Assembly (NCBI GenBank): GCA_022340805.1
Contig: JAJDNF010000054.1
Span: forward strand, 1 to 64,000
From: Chromatiaceae bacterium
Lineage (GTDB): Bacteria; Pseudomonadota; Gammaproteobacteria; Chromatiales; Chromatiaceae
Direction of reading: 5' to 3'
Length of the DNA stretch: 64,000 nt
Below the pieces are notes generated by a model. That model worked only from the letters and a program-made list of their open reading frames with translations, was not told the DNA's origin and searched no databases. Both the position numbers and the translations under genes were made by a program. Position 1 is the first letter of the stretch, and each line of letters starts with the position of its first letter. Positions 46,812 through 56,500 of the stretch are shown here, piece by piece.

Positions 46812-48296
46812 ATGAAAAAACGGCTTCTCGCCCTCGGCGTGGCTACGGCACTTGGCATGAGTGCTGGTGTCGCAAGTGCGATGCAGACGGAACCTAGCGG
46901 CATCGGGATGTACAACATCCTGCCTTACTATAGCGTTCAGTCTGGCAACAACACCCTGATCCAGATCACCAACACCGACGAAGTTAACGGTAAGGCCGTC
47001 AAGGTCCGTTTCCGTGGTGCCGAATGGTCTGACGACGTGTTCGACTTCACCTTGTTCCTGTCCCCGGGCGACGTCTGGACCGGGGCCGTGACCGTGAACG
47101 GCCTTGTTGCGCACATGGATACGGTCGACAACAGCTGTACCCTGCCGGCCAACATCAACCAGGACTTTGTGACCTTCCGTGCTGCGTTGTCCGAGGATTC
47201 CAACGCGGCTACCCGCGAGGGCTATGTCGAGGTCATCACGATGGCCGACATCCCGCCGACCGTTGGCGGCGACCCTGAAGAGGACCTGTACGACACGATC
47301 CTGCACCACAACGGCGAGGCGGCGTGCGATTCGGGGGTGCTGACGGCGCTGACCGAAGACAGTGCAAACGTTGCGGCTGATCAGGGCATGGAGAATCCAA
47401 CCCCAGCGCTGACGTCTTATGCCATCGTGATCAACGTGCCGAAGTCGAAGGCCTTCGCCCAAGCGGCCATCGCGGTAAATCCGGACTCGGTCAACAACAA
47501 GATCTACTACATGCAGAAAAACGTAGAGATCAATCCGGCCGACCTGGCGGAGCTGCAGGCTCTGACCGCGGATCGTATCTTCGCTGCCCAGGGGGCACCC
47601 GACAATGGTGTCGGGCTGCAGATGTACCAGTTCGACCTGCCTGACTTGACCACCCCGGTCGAGGGTGGCACTGCCATCGCCCAGCGTGATTCGCTGACCG
47701 ACGCGCTGGCGCAGAACGGCGATGCCGTGGTCGAGTACGTGACCGACAGTGCGATCGACGCCACCACCGACGTGGTGTTCACGCAGCCGACCCGCCGCTT
47801 CTTCTACAATTACATTGAGAACGCAGACGGCGCATACGAACTCAATGGTTGGACGTTTGATATCGAGGGCGACGCTGGCAGCGTCTATGACTCGCTCGAC
47901 GGTGTGAGCAACCGCATCGCGGTCGGCAATCCGACCTTCTACGACCGTGAGGAAGGCAAGCTTGTCGGTGAGGACGATATCGTGATCTCTCCGACCCCGC
48001 CGAACGTGGCTCTGACCTTCTCGCTGAAGGGTGAGGCCTCGGTGATCTCGATCAACAACGGTGCGATCCCGACAGGCTCGCTGGCTGCCTCGTTGACCGC
48101 GAACAACTACGAGACCAACCTGGAGGCCCCGGACGGCTGGGCGATCCTGAGCACGACCACCACTTCGGGTACGGTGGGTCCTTTGCCGATCGTTGGCTTC
48201 ACCGCCATCAACATCCTCAACAACGCTGTCGGTGCTGCCGGTACCAACTACGGTATGGTCCTGCCGCTGCGTCAGCGTGAGTATGTTGCACCGTAA
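46812..48296 (+). CDS. secreted cell-surface protein, probably abundant
   Basis: 494 residues. The signal peptide MKKRLLALGVATALGMSAGVASA is classical Sec type. The mature protein begins with a domain I recognise only by pattern, GIGMYNILPYYSVQSGNNTL then AVKVRFRGAEWSDDVFDF and LSPGDVWTG, found in uncharacterised surface proteins of several gammaproteobacteria. It is acidic, rich in Asn, Thr, Asp and Val, with only two cysteines, and beta-rich by appearance. Codon use is markedly restricted, like groEL here and unlike the neighbouring glycan genes, and it has a strong ribosome-binding site and its own terminator, so high expression is likely. An S-layer-like or outer-surface role is inference. 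Confidence 0.85.
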   Translation: MKKRLLALGVATALGMSAGVASAMQTEPSGIGMYNILPYYSVQSGNNTLIQITNTDEVNGKAVKVRFRGAEWSDDVFDFTLFLSPGDVWTGAVTVNGLVAHMDTVDNSCTLPANINQDFVTFRAALSEDSNAATREGYVEVITMADIPPTVGGDPEEDLYDTILHHNGEAACDSGVLTALTEDSANVAADQGMENPTPALTSYAIVINVPKSKAFAQAAIAVNPDSVNNKIYYMQKNVEINPADLAELQALTADRIFAAQGAPDNGVGLQMYQFDLPDLTTPVEGGTAIAQRDSLTDALAQNGDAVVEYVTDSAIDATTDVVFTQPTRRFFYNYIENADGAYELNGWTFDIEGDAGSVYDSLDGVSNRIAVGNPTFYDREEGKLVGEDDIVISPTPPNVALTFSLKGEASVISINNGAIPTGSLAASLTANNYETNLEAPDGWAILSTTTTSGTVGPLPIVGFTAINILNNAVGAAGTNYGMVLPLRQREYVAP

Positions 48297-48321
48297 TCAC
48301 TAGCCCCGGCTAGTTGGATTA

Positions 48322-48348
48322 AAAGGCGGGCGCAAGCCCGCCTTTTTT
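48322..48348 (+). terminator. Rho-independent terminator after the surface protein gene
   Basis: Stem AAAGGCGGGC (48322-48331) with GCCCGCCTTT (48336-48345), a GCAA tetraloop, then T residues. It starts 26 bases after the stop codon, so the gene is an independent transcription unit. Confidence 0.92.
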
Positions 48349-48529
48349 ATTGCGCCGTTGCGACCCGACCCGCCTGGTGCCGCTTTGCGTGACCCCACTG
48401 CCGTGCGTGCAAAAGGCAACGCTGGTTGCCGATACCGCATGGTTGCTAAAATACCGGCCGTGCGTGCGTCGACGGCCGCCCCGCCGGGCCGGCGCTCTTT
48501 CTGTCCTCGATAATGACGTTGGTGAATCG

Positions 48530-49429
48530 ATGAAATATCTCTCCGCAGCCAGCCTGTGCGCGCTGACCCTGTTTGCCGCCACGGTCGCCGTGGCGGATCA
48601 ATCAAGCGTGATTGCCGCTTACGGCGACACGGTGTTGCGCACCGACGAACTCGCCGCCGAGGTGCACGCGCTGCCGGCGGCCAGCCGCGAGCGCTTCGCC
48701 AAATCCGCGCGCTCACGTGACAATCTGGTCGTCGATCTGCTGGTTCGCCGCCAGGTCGCCGCGCGTGCGCGCCAGGAGGGCATCGCCGACGACCCGGCCG
48801 TCCGGTACCGCCTGCAACTGCTCGAGGAACGCCTGCTGTACGAGGTCTACATGCAGCGTGCCGAGGCGGCCATGCCCGACGAGGCCGTCATCGAACGCAT
48901 GGCGCGTGATGAATATCGCGCGCATCGCGAACGCTACGTCACCCCCGAGGCGGTGCGCGCCAGCCATATCCTGCTGCGGGTCAATGCCAAGCCGGGGGAG
49001 GGGCGCGATCACGAACAGGCCATGGCCCTGGCGCGCGAGTTGCTCGATCGCCTGAAGGCTGGTGCGGACTTCGCCCAACTGGCCAAAGAGTATTCGGAAG
49101 ATCCGGGGAGCGCCCGCAAGGGCGGCGACCTGGGCTTCTTCGAGAAGGACCGGATGGTCAAGCCGTTCGCCGAGGCGGCGTTCGCGCTGCGTAAGCCGGG
49201 CGACCTGTCCGGTATCGTCGAGACCCAGTTCGGCCTGCACATCATCCGCCTTACCGAACGCCGACCGGCGGGACAGCGCTCGTTCGACGAGGTACGCGAC
49301 GAGTTGGTCGCATCCAACCGCACCGCGGCGCGCAACAAGGTGCGCCTGGACGTCATCGAACCACTGCGTGATCCTGCACGGCTGAAGATCGACGAAGCGG
49401 CCCTGGAGGCGGTGTTCGCCCCGGAATGA
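48530..49429 (+). CDS. periplasmic PpiC/parvulin-type peptidyl-prolyl isomerase
   Basis: 299 residues from ATG at 48530 (MKYLSAASLCALTLFAATVAVA is the signal peptide). An N-terminal helical chaperone-like region (SurA_N-like; DNLVVDLLVRRQVAARARQEG) precedes a rotamase domain with VRASHILLRVNAKPGE, FAQLAKEYSEDPGSARKGGD, LGFFEKDRMVKPFAEAAF and FGLHIIRLTERRPA, followed by a C-terminal helix. It assists folding of exported proteins in the periplasm. An open frame extends upstream to 48350 but crosses the terminator, so it is not used. Its location right after the surface-protein gene suggests, but does not prove, a dedicated client. Confidence 0.92.
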   Translation: MKYLSAASLCALTLFAATVAVADQSSVIAAYGDTVLRTDELAAEVHALPAASRERFAKSARSRDNLVVDLLVRRQVAARARQEGIADDPAVRYRLQLLEERLLYEVYMQRAEAAMPDEAVIERMARDEYRAHRERYVTPEAVRASHILLRVNAKPGEGRDHEQAMALARELLDRLKAGADFAQLAKEYSEDPGSARKGGDLGFFEKDRMVKPFAEAAFALRKPGDLSGIVETQFGLHIIRLTERRPAGQRSFDEVRDELVASNRTAARNKVRLDVIEPLRDPARLKIDEAALEAVFAPE

Positions 49430-49495
49430 CGGTGTACGCCGGCGCCGGCGCGGCCGGCCTCAGCCCAGCAAGGTTCACTCGACGACGATGCTCAA

Positions 49496-50287
49496 ATGCA
49501 GACCCTGCGCATGATCTGGGGGCGGCGCGCCCTGCTGGCGTCGTTCGTGCGCCGCGACATCACCAACCGCTATGCCGGGACGCTGATCGGCGCCCTGTGG
49601 GCGCTCGGACAGCCGGTGCTGATGCTGCTGATCTATGGCTTTGTGTTTCAGCGGGTGTTGCGGGTCGATATCCAGGATCTTGGTGGGCACGGCTTCGTCT
49701 CTTTCCTGGCCATCGGCCTGTGGCCATGGATGGGCTTCCAGGAGGGCCTGCAGCGGGCAACCCGCTCGATCGTGCAGAATGGCGCATTGGTCAAGAAGGT
49801 GGTCTTCCCGTTCGAACTGTTGGTGCTGGCGACCATAACTGCGACCTTTCTGGTGCAATTCTTCGGTTTTCTGGTTGTGCTCGCGGTACTTTGGTTGCTG
49901 GGGCCGCCGTTTCATGCGGTCGGACTGCCAGTGATGATGGTCGCGTGGCTGGTGATGGCCTTGTTCGCCTATGGCATAGGGCTTGTCACCGCGTCGATCC
50001 AGGTGGTGGTGCGCGACATCGAGCACCTGATAGGTCCGGTGCTGTTGCTGATATTCTACGTCACCCCGATCCTGTATCCTCGCAAACTTGTGCCGGAGTC
50101 TTTTAGCTTCGTGCTCGATCTCAACCCGGTGGCGCACCTGGTCGGCGTAATCCGCGCCGGCCTGCTGCAAGGGGACCTTTCGACAGCCTGGGTATTGGCG
50201 CCCTTGCTCGCGGCGGCACTGCTGATGGTCTGGTTGGGTCAGCTGGTGTTCCGGCGGCTGGCGGAAAGCTTCGAAGATTTCATGTAG
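49496..50287 (+). CDS. ABC-2 type polysaccharide exporter permease (Wzm-like)
   Basis: 263 residues with six membrane segments (for example VLMLLIYGFVFQRVL, WLVMALFAYGIGLVTA, LLLIFYVTPILYP). The N-terminal ASFVRRDITNRYAGTLIGALW and the C-terminal LNPVAHLVGVIRAGLLQGD are characteristic of Wzm/KpsM-type permeases, which export completed lipid-linked O-antigen or capsule across the inner membrane. It precedes the ATPase by nine bases. Confidence 0.92.
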   Translation: MQTLRMIWGRRALLASFVRRDITNRYAGTLIGALWALGQPVLMLLIYGFVFQRVLRVDIQDLGGHGFVSFLAIGLWPWMGFQEGLQRATRSIVQNGALVKKVVFPFELLVLATITATFLVQFFGFLVVLAVLWLLGPPFHAVGLPVMMVAWLVMALFAYGIGLVTASIQVVVRDIEHLIGPVLLLIFYVTPILYPRKLVPESFSFVLDLNPVAHLVGVIRAGLLQGDLSTAWVLAPLLAAALLMVWLGQLVFRRLAESFEDFM

Positions 50288-50296
50288 CCGCTTGAA

Positions 50297-51505
50297 ATGC
50301 ACAACGTGGAAACCCTGATCACACTCTCCCATGTCGGCAAGTCGTACCCGACCGCGCGTTCGGCTATCGGGCGCCTGCACACGGTCGCGAACCTGCTGGT
50401 GCGCAAGCCGCTGCCGCACAGCTTTGCAGCCCTCAGTGACATCAACCTCGAGGTGCACCGCGGTGAGTCGCTGGGGTTGGTCGGGGTGAACGGGGCCGGA
50501 AAATCGACCCTGCTCAAGATCGTGGCCGGCGTGGTGCGGCCGAGTACCGGGCGTGTGGACATCAACGGCCGCATCAGCGCACTGCTCGAGCTCGGCGCTG
50601 GCTTCCATCCCGAGTACACCGGCCGTCAGAATGTCTTTCTCGCCACCGCCTTGATGGGGCTCAGTGAGCCGCAGACCCGCGAGCGCCTGGATGAAATCCT
50701 GGCCTTCGCCGATATCGGCGAGCACATCGATCAGCCGATCAAGCAATATTCCTCGGGTATGGTGGTCCGCCTCGGATTCGCGGTGTCGACCGTCGTCCGC
50801 CCCGATGTGCTGATCACCGACGAGGTGCTCGCGGTCGGCGACGAGTCCTTCCAGCGCAAATGCATCCGGTGGATGGAGGATTTTCTCGCTGGAGGCGGCA
50901 CGCTGTTGTTGTGCTCGCACAGCATGTTCCACATCGAAAAGCTGTGCCAGAAGGCGGCCTGGATCCATGCTGGCAGGCTGCACGCCTACGGTGCTTCCAA
51001 GACGGTGACCCGGGACTACCTGGCCTGGCACGATGCGCGCTCGCGTCCGCGTCCGCAGGCGGCAGGGGTGCGCAAGCAGGGGGCCGGTGGCGAATGTGCG
51101 GTAAGCACCCTGACCGTAAACGGCGTTGCACCTGGCGAGGACGTGGTTGTCGCGGCGGGCCAAAGCCTGGTGGCGCAGGGTTCAATTTATTGCCCTGAAG
51201 ATCGTGCACCGATTGTGCTTATCGGAATCGCGACGGTGGGTGACGCACCGATATACGGTTTGTCTTCGGATATGGACGGTTACCGACTCCCCCGGCTGCG
51301 GCCGCGCGAATTCGGGTTTCGCATCCAATTCCCCGAGCTCGCCTTACTGCCCGGACGCTACGAGGTGCGGGCCCATGCGATGGACCCGGAAGGCTACCGG
51401 GTGTTCGACGAGGTCCGTTGCGCCTTGATCATTGAGGGCGCTTCGCGCGAGATTGGTCACTGCAGGTTGGAACATAGCTGGGGAGATCCCGTACAGTCGA
51501 GCTGA
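50297..51505 (+). CDS. polysaccharide ABC exporter ATPase with C-terminal glycan-binding domain (Wzt-like)
   Basis: 402 residues. The ATPase domain (about 1-250) has Walker A LVGVNGAGKSTLLKIVAG, the short-form signature KQYSSGMVVRLGFAV, Walker B DVLITDEVLAVGD and the following His switch (LLLCSHSMFHIEKLC). The extra C-terminal domain (about 265-402) has a beta-sandwich pattern (YEVRAHAMDPEGYRVFDEV), as in Wzt_C domains that recognise the terminal modification of O-antigen. This marks a system where chain ends are modified before export. Confidence 0.92.
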   Translation: MHNVETLITLSHVGKSYPTARSAIGRLHTVANLLVRKPLPHSFAALSDINLEVHRGESLGLVGVNGAGKSTLLKIVAGVVRPSTGRVDINGRISALLELGAGFHPEYTGRQNVFLATALMGLSEPQTRERLDEILAFADIGEHIDQPIKQYSSGMVVRLGFAVSTVVRPDVLITDEVLAVGDESFQRKCIRWMEDFLAGGGTLLLCSHSMFHIEKLCQKAAWIHAGRLHAYGASKTVTRDYLAWHDARSRPRPQAAGVRKQGAGGECAVSTLTVNGVAPGEDVVVAAGQSLVAQGSIYCPEDRAPIVLIGIATVGDAPIYGLSSDMDGYRLPRLRPREFGFRIQFPELALLPGRYEVRAHAMDPEGYRVFDEVRCALIIEGASREIGHCRLEHSWGDPVQSS

Positions 51506-51640
51506 TTGTGCGTCCGGAGCGGTGAGACAGCCGAGGACATCTTTGTGCCCGGCAGCTCGCAATCCCGGGTGGACCACCAGGATTGAGATCCCGGCCAGCT
51601 TTGCCTTCGCGGCGGATTGAGAGCAAACGGAAATCGCAGA

Positions 51641-52237
51641 ATGCACCAGAGTTCCTATGAAAAGATGCACGACTTCAGGGTCCGCTATCTGGCCGGCAGG
51701 GCGTCTGAGCCGCTGGCGATCTTGGATGTCGGGGCGATGGACCTGAACGGCAGCTATCGGCCTATCTTCGATGAACCCGCCTGGCATTATCGCGGCGCCG
51801 ATCTCGAGCCGGGCCGCAACGTGGATCTTGTGCTGGCAGAGCCCTACCACTTCAAGGCCGTGGAGTCGAACAGTCTCGATGTCGTGGTATCGGGTCAGGC
51901 GCTGGAACACATGTCGCGTTTCTGGCTGTTTTTCCTCGAGGTGTTCAGGTGCCTCAAGCCGGGCGGTCTGTGCTGCGTGATAGCGCCCTCGGGCGGCTAT
52001 GAGCACAGGTACCCGGTCGACTGCTGGCGGTTCTACCCGGACGGCATGCGTGCTGCGGCCGAGTATGCGCGGCTCGAGGTTCTCGAGGCCCGCACGGACT
52101 GGAAACCGGCGACACATTACATCGATGACAGCGCGGTTTGGCAGGACTCCGTCTTGGTCGCGCGTAAACCGCAGGTCTCAGTCTGGCGCGGGTTCAAACT
52201 GAATTTGCGCAGTAGTTTGCTGCGCGCGCTGCGATGA
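51641..52237 (+). CDS. class I SAM-dependent methyltransferase
   Basis: 198 residues from ATG at 51641 (MHQSSYEKMHDFRVRYL). The SAM loop is ILDVGAMDLNGSYRPIF, and later motifs NSLDVVVSGQALEHM and FRCLKPGGLCCVIAPSGG are typical of methyltransferase type 11/23 proteins in O-antigen loci. It lies 136 bases after the Wzt-like ATPase. Likely substrate: a sugar residue of the exported glycan, possibly its end; not determinable here. Confidence 0.87.
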   Translation: MHQSSYEKMHDFRVRYLAGRASEPLAILDVGAMDLNGSYRPIFDEPAWHYRGADLEPGRNVDLVLAEPYHFKAVESNSLDVVVSGQALEHMSRFWLFFLEVFRCLKPGGLCCVIAPSGGYEHRYPVDCWRFYPDGMRAAAEYARLEVLEARTDWKPATHYIDDSAVWQDSVLVARKPQVSVWRGFKLNLRSSLLRALR

Positions 52238-52256
52238 ATGCGCTGGAGGGAGGCTG

Positions 52257-53561
52257 ATGTCGGTGACCCTGCTGATCACCGAGGCCGGCTTGCCGGATGA
52301 CGCCCCTAAAGAGCCCCCGGAGACATATCACATCGTGCTGGACTTCGCCGCGATTGGCGATGCGTGCAGCGCGGTCGGCGGCGACAAGCCGCCACGGCGC
52401 TTCCTGCTCGGCACCGACTGGCGGTGCATCCGCGCGCGGTTCGCACCGTTCGTGCTGGCGCGCAGCACGGTCGAATACCTGCTCGCCGAGCGGCCGCGGC
52501 GGGTGGTGGTGGATCCGTTGTCCGGGGCCTCGCTCGAACTGGCGCGCCTGGCCACGGCGCTCGGCTTCGACGTTACGGTCCGGCTCCCGGAGCAGTCGCG
52601 GATCGATCTCTCCGATCGTGCCGCGATGCGCTGGCTGCACGGTCTGCTGACGACGGTGCCGCGGCTGCTCGCGGCGCGCACGGTCGAAGACGAGGTGGCG
52701 TTGCGCCAGCACTTCCCGGACCTCGCGCCGGCGGTCGTGGATCTGCCGCCAGTCGATGACGCCCCGATACCGAGTCTGTTCGGATACGAGGCCTATGCTC
52801 TGGGGCGGCGCGACCATGCGCTGCTGGTCGACATGCAGGCTGGCTTTGCACGGCATTTCGACGGCTGCGCCCGGGTGCTCGACCTCGGCTGCGGCACCGG
52901 GGTGTTCCTGGAGATCCTGGCGCAGCGTGCAATCCCCGCCGTCGGGGTGGAGCGCAACGCGATGAGCGCGCGCTTCGCGCGCAGTCTCGGGCACGAAGTC
53001 GTCGGCGAGGACGCGTTGGACTTCCTCGAGTCCGGTACCGAGTCGTTCGATGGCGTGTATTGCTCGCATTTCATCGAACACCTGCCGGTGGATGCGGCCG
53101 AGCGCCTGCTCGGTGGTGTCGCACGGGTGTTGAAGGATGGTGGCATCGCGGTGTTCGTGTTTCCTGACCCGGAGTCGATTCGCAGCCAGCTGCTGGGCTT
53201 CTGGCGCGATCCCGAACATGTGCGCTTCTATCACCCGGAGCTGGTCGAGCTGATGGCCGGGATGGCGGGCCTGCAGCTGGTCGCCTCGAGCCTGAATGCG
53301 CCAGGGCGGCAGGTGGTGCCGTTTCGCATGCAGGCGCCATTGCCGCCGCCGACCCGGCCGGCGACGAATGGCTGGCGGGCGCGGGTCCTGCGCCGGCTGG
53401 GGATCGCCGACGCCGCTGAACTGGCGGCCGAACGTGCCAGGTCGGACGCGCTCGAGGCGGCGCTGCGCCAGCTGTGGGCGGTCAATCAGACCTGGGCATG
53501 GGACGACAATGCGGTGCTGTGTTTCCGAAAGCGTCCGGCTCGGTCACCCGTGTCGGGTTAA
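52257..53561 (+). CDS. SAM-dependent methyltransferase with long N-terminal extension
   Basis: 434 residues. The first 190 residues have no recognisable motif beyond an alpha/beta pattern (YLLAERPRRVVVDPLSG). The methyltransferase core starts about residue 203 with ARVLDLGCGTGVFLEILAQR, then YCSHFIEHLPVDAAERLLGG and VLKDGGIAVFVFPDP. The C-terminal 80 residues (ELAAERARSDALEAALRQL) look helical, with a final WAWDDNAVLCFRK. It resembles O-antigen methyltransferases; its substrate is unknown. It ends 27 bases before the giant glycosyltransferase. Confidence 0.85.
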   Translation: MSVTLLITEAGLPDDAPKEPPETYHIVLDFAAIGDACSAVGGDKPPRRFLLGTDWRCIRARFAPFVLARSTVEYLLAERPRRVVVDPLSGASLELARLATALGFDVTVRLPEQSRIDLSDRAAMRWLHGLLTTVPRLLAARTVEDEVALRQHFPDLAPAVVDLPPVDDAPIPSLFGYEAYALGRRDHALLVDMQAGFARHFDGCARVLDLGCGTGVFLEILAQRAIPAVGVERNAMSARFARSLGHEVVGEDALDFLESGTESFDGVYCSHFIEHLPVDAAERLLGGVARVLKDGGIAVFVFPDPESIRSQLLGFWRDPEHVRFYHPELVELMAGMAGLQLVASSLNAPGRQVVPFRMQAPLPPPTRPATNGWRARVLRRLGIADAAELAAERARSDALEAALRQLWAVNQTWAWDDNAVLCFRKRPARSPVSG

Positions 53562-53588
53562 GCGGCGTTCATGTTCTGGGAGTCGTGA

Positions 53589-56500
53589 TTGATTGACGTG
53601 ATTGTGCCGGTGTATGCCGGCGAGGAAGAGACCAGGCGCTGTCTCGCGTCGCTGCTGGCGGCGCGTTGCGAGACCGCGTTCGAGGTCGTGGTCGTCGACG
53701 ACTGTTCGCCCGAGCCGTCGCTGTCTGCGTGGCTGGACGAGCAGGCGGCTGCCCAGCGCATCACCCTGCTGCGCCATGCGCACAATCGCGGCTTCGTCGC
53801 CGCGGTGAATTCCGGCATGGCGCAGCACCCGGAGCGCGATGTCGTACTGCTGAACAGCGACACCGAGGTCGCCAACGACTGGCTCGACCGTATCGTGGCC
53901 TGTGCCGGCAGCTCGCCCGATATCGCAACGATCACACCGTTCTCGAACAACGCCACGGTGTGTTCATACCCCTACAACGGCTGGGGCGGTGAGGTGCCGG
54001 GCACGCTGGGTCTGGCCCGGCTCGACCGCCTGTTCGCGGAGACCCTGGCCGGCCGGATTGTCGATCTGCCCACCGCGGTCGGTTTCTGCATGTTCATCCG
54101 GCGCGCCTGCCTCGATGCCGTGGGCAGTTTCGACGAGGCCGCCTTTGGTCGTGGCTATGGCGAGGAAAACGACTTCAGTCTGCGCGCGGCAAAGGCCGGT
54201 TGGCGCAACGTGCTCGCGGCCGACGTGTTCGTGTACCACCGCGGTGCAGTGAGTTTCGGCGACGGACGGTTCGAACTCATGCGACAGGCCGAAGGCATCC
54301 TGCTGGGGCGCCATCCCGACTACAACCAGCGGGTCGGCGCGTTCATTGCCGCTGATCCGTTAAGGCCGCTGCGCGATGCGGTCGATCTGGCCCGCGCGGG
54401 CTGCGGCGCGGCCGAGGCCCGGGAGGTGCTGCGCGAGCGTTTCCGCGAGCGGGCCCAGCTGGGGACTGCGCTGCGTGCCGGTCCCGCGGTCGGGCGCCCC
54501 GCTGCCGTCGCTGCCGCGACATCTGCCGGCAAGGTCGGAACAATGGGCCGCTTCATCGGTGCGACGCCCGATCAGCTGCAGGATGCGGCGCATACCTGCA
54601 GCCGTCCGGCGCTGCTGCACGTCGGGCACAGCTGGGGCGGCGGCATCGACCGTTGGATCCATGACTACGCCGCGGCCGATCAGGACAGTTGGAACCTGCT
54701 GTTGCGATCGCGCACCTGGCGCAACGAGGCCGGCGTGCAGCTGGAACTGGTCGACCTCGCCGCCGGGGACGATGTCCTGCTGGCCTGGAAAATGGAAGAT
54801 CCGATTCCGTGCACCGAGATCCGGCACCAGCAATACCGGCACATCCTCGACGAAATCGTTGCGAACTTCGGCGTCGAGGCGATCGTCGTCTCGTCGCTGA
54901 TCGGGCATGCGCTCGACGTGCTCGACAGTGGGCTGCCGACGGTGGTCGTATTGCATGACTTCGTGCCGTTCTGCCCGGCCCTGTTCGCCTGGTTTGGCAA
55001 GCCCTGTGTCAGCTGCGACAGGGCCGCGTTGGAGCGCTGTCTGGCGAGCAACCCGCTGAACGCGTTCTGGCATCTCGACGATGCCGGGCAATGGCTGGCA
55101 CTGCGCGATGCCTATGCCGAGCGGTTGGCTCAGGGCTGGGTGAGTGTCGCGGCGCCCGGGCGCATCGTGCACGAGCGCTACGCGACCCTGTTTCCGATTC
55201 TGCGCGACAAGCCCTGGCACGAAATACCGCATGGCCTGGGAAATCTGCCGCAGCCTGTGCCGGCAAATGCCCAGTCTGAACCAGACACAGATTTGCAACC
55301 ACGGCGCCTGCGCCTGGTCTTGCCGGGCCGCTTGCTGCCGCACAAGGGGCTGCATCTGTTCTCGGCCATGCTCAGCGAACTGACCCGGTTCGCCGAGGTG
55401 CTGCTACTCGGCTGTGGTGACTACGGGTTGCCCTTCCGGGGCATCGAACACGTTGAGGTGGTGCCGAACTACGCCAACGAGGCGCTTGGTGATTACCTGC
55501 GCGATTTTGCGCCGGACTGCGCGCTGCTGCTCTCGGTGCTCCCGGAGAGCTTCAGCTACACGTTGAGCGAGATGTTCGCGCTGCAGGTGCCGGTGGTGGC
55601 GACCCGGCTCGGCGCGTTCGAGGAGCGCATCGAGGATGGCAGTAACGGCCTGCTGGTCGAGCCGGAGCCGCAGGCTGTATTGCAACGACTGCGTGACTTG
55701 GCGGACGACCGCGGCCCGCTCGCAGACGTGACGGCCGTCTTGCGGACCCTGCCGGTGCGCAGCGCGGCTGCGATGGTGCGCGACTACCGCGAACTGCTTG
55801 GCCTGGATGCCGATGCGCAGGACCGACCGCGGCCGATGCCGGGGTTGCTCGCCCAGGCGGTAGTGCGCGCAGCTGCGGCACGCCGCTTCCTCAGAGAGGA
55901 GGTCGCGCGCCGGCAGCGGGCGGCCGACTACCTGGCGACTCGGGCGCAGAACCAGGAGATGCGTGCAGATGCCCAGGAGGTAAGAGCAGATGCACAGGAA
56001 AGGCGCGCGGATGCCCAGGAAGCACGGGCCGATGCGCAGGAAAGGCGCGCGGATGCCCAGGAAGCACGGGCCGATGCGCAGGAAAGGCGTGCGGATGCCC
56101 AGGAGGCGCGAGCCGATGCGCAGGAGCAACGCGCGGATGCGCAGGAAAGGCGCGCAGATGCGCAGGAAAGGCGCGCAGATGCGCAACAGAAGCGGGCCAC
56201 AGCGCTGGAGAGGGAATTGGCGAATCAGCGCGCGCGTGCGGAACGCCTGATAGCTCAGCTCGCCACGGCCGAGGCCCAACGTGACATGATTCTTTCCTCC
56301 ACCTCCTGGCGGATGACGGGTCCATTGCGTGCAGTCACGGGTTTGCTACGGCGTGGCAACCCAATCGCGGATACCGAGGCTGGGGTGTCCGTCCCCGCTT
56401 CGACCCCGACGATAGAAGTGCCAGCCGCAACGGCAGCAGAACAGACGATAGGGAAGGCACCGGCAGACATGGCCGGCGCGGCGCCGGGTGCGAGTCCGCA

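Noticed and set aside
49475..51163. Minus-strand open frame of about 560 codons opposite the ABC exporter genes
   Set aside because: Walker and signature motifs prove the plus-strand genes; the minus-strand translation is His/Gln-rich noise.
55928..56250. Regular short repeats that at first look like a CRISPR array
   Set aside because: The units are 21 bases, contiguous without spacers, in frame, and encode a heptad; there are no cas genes.
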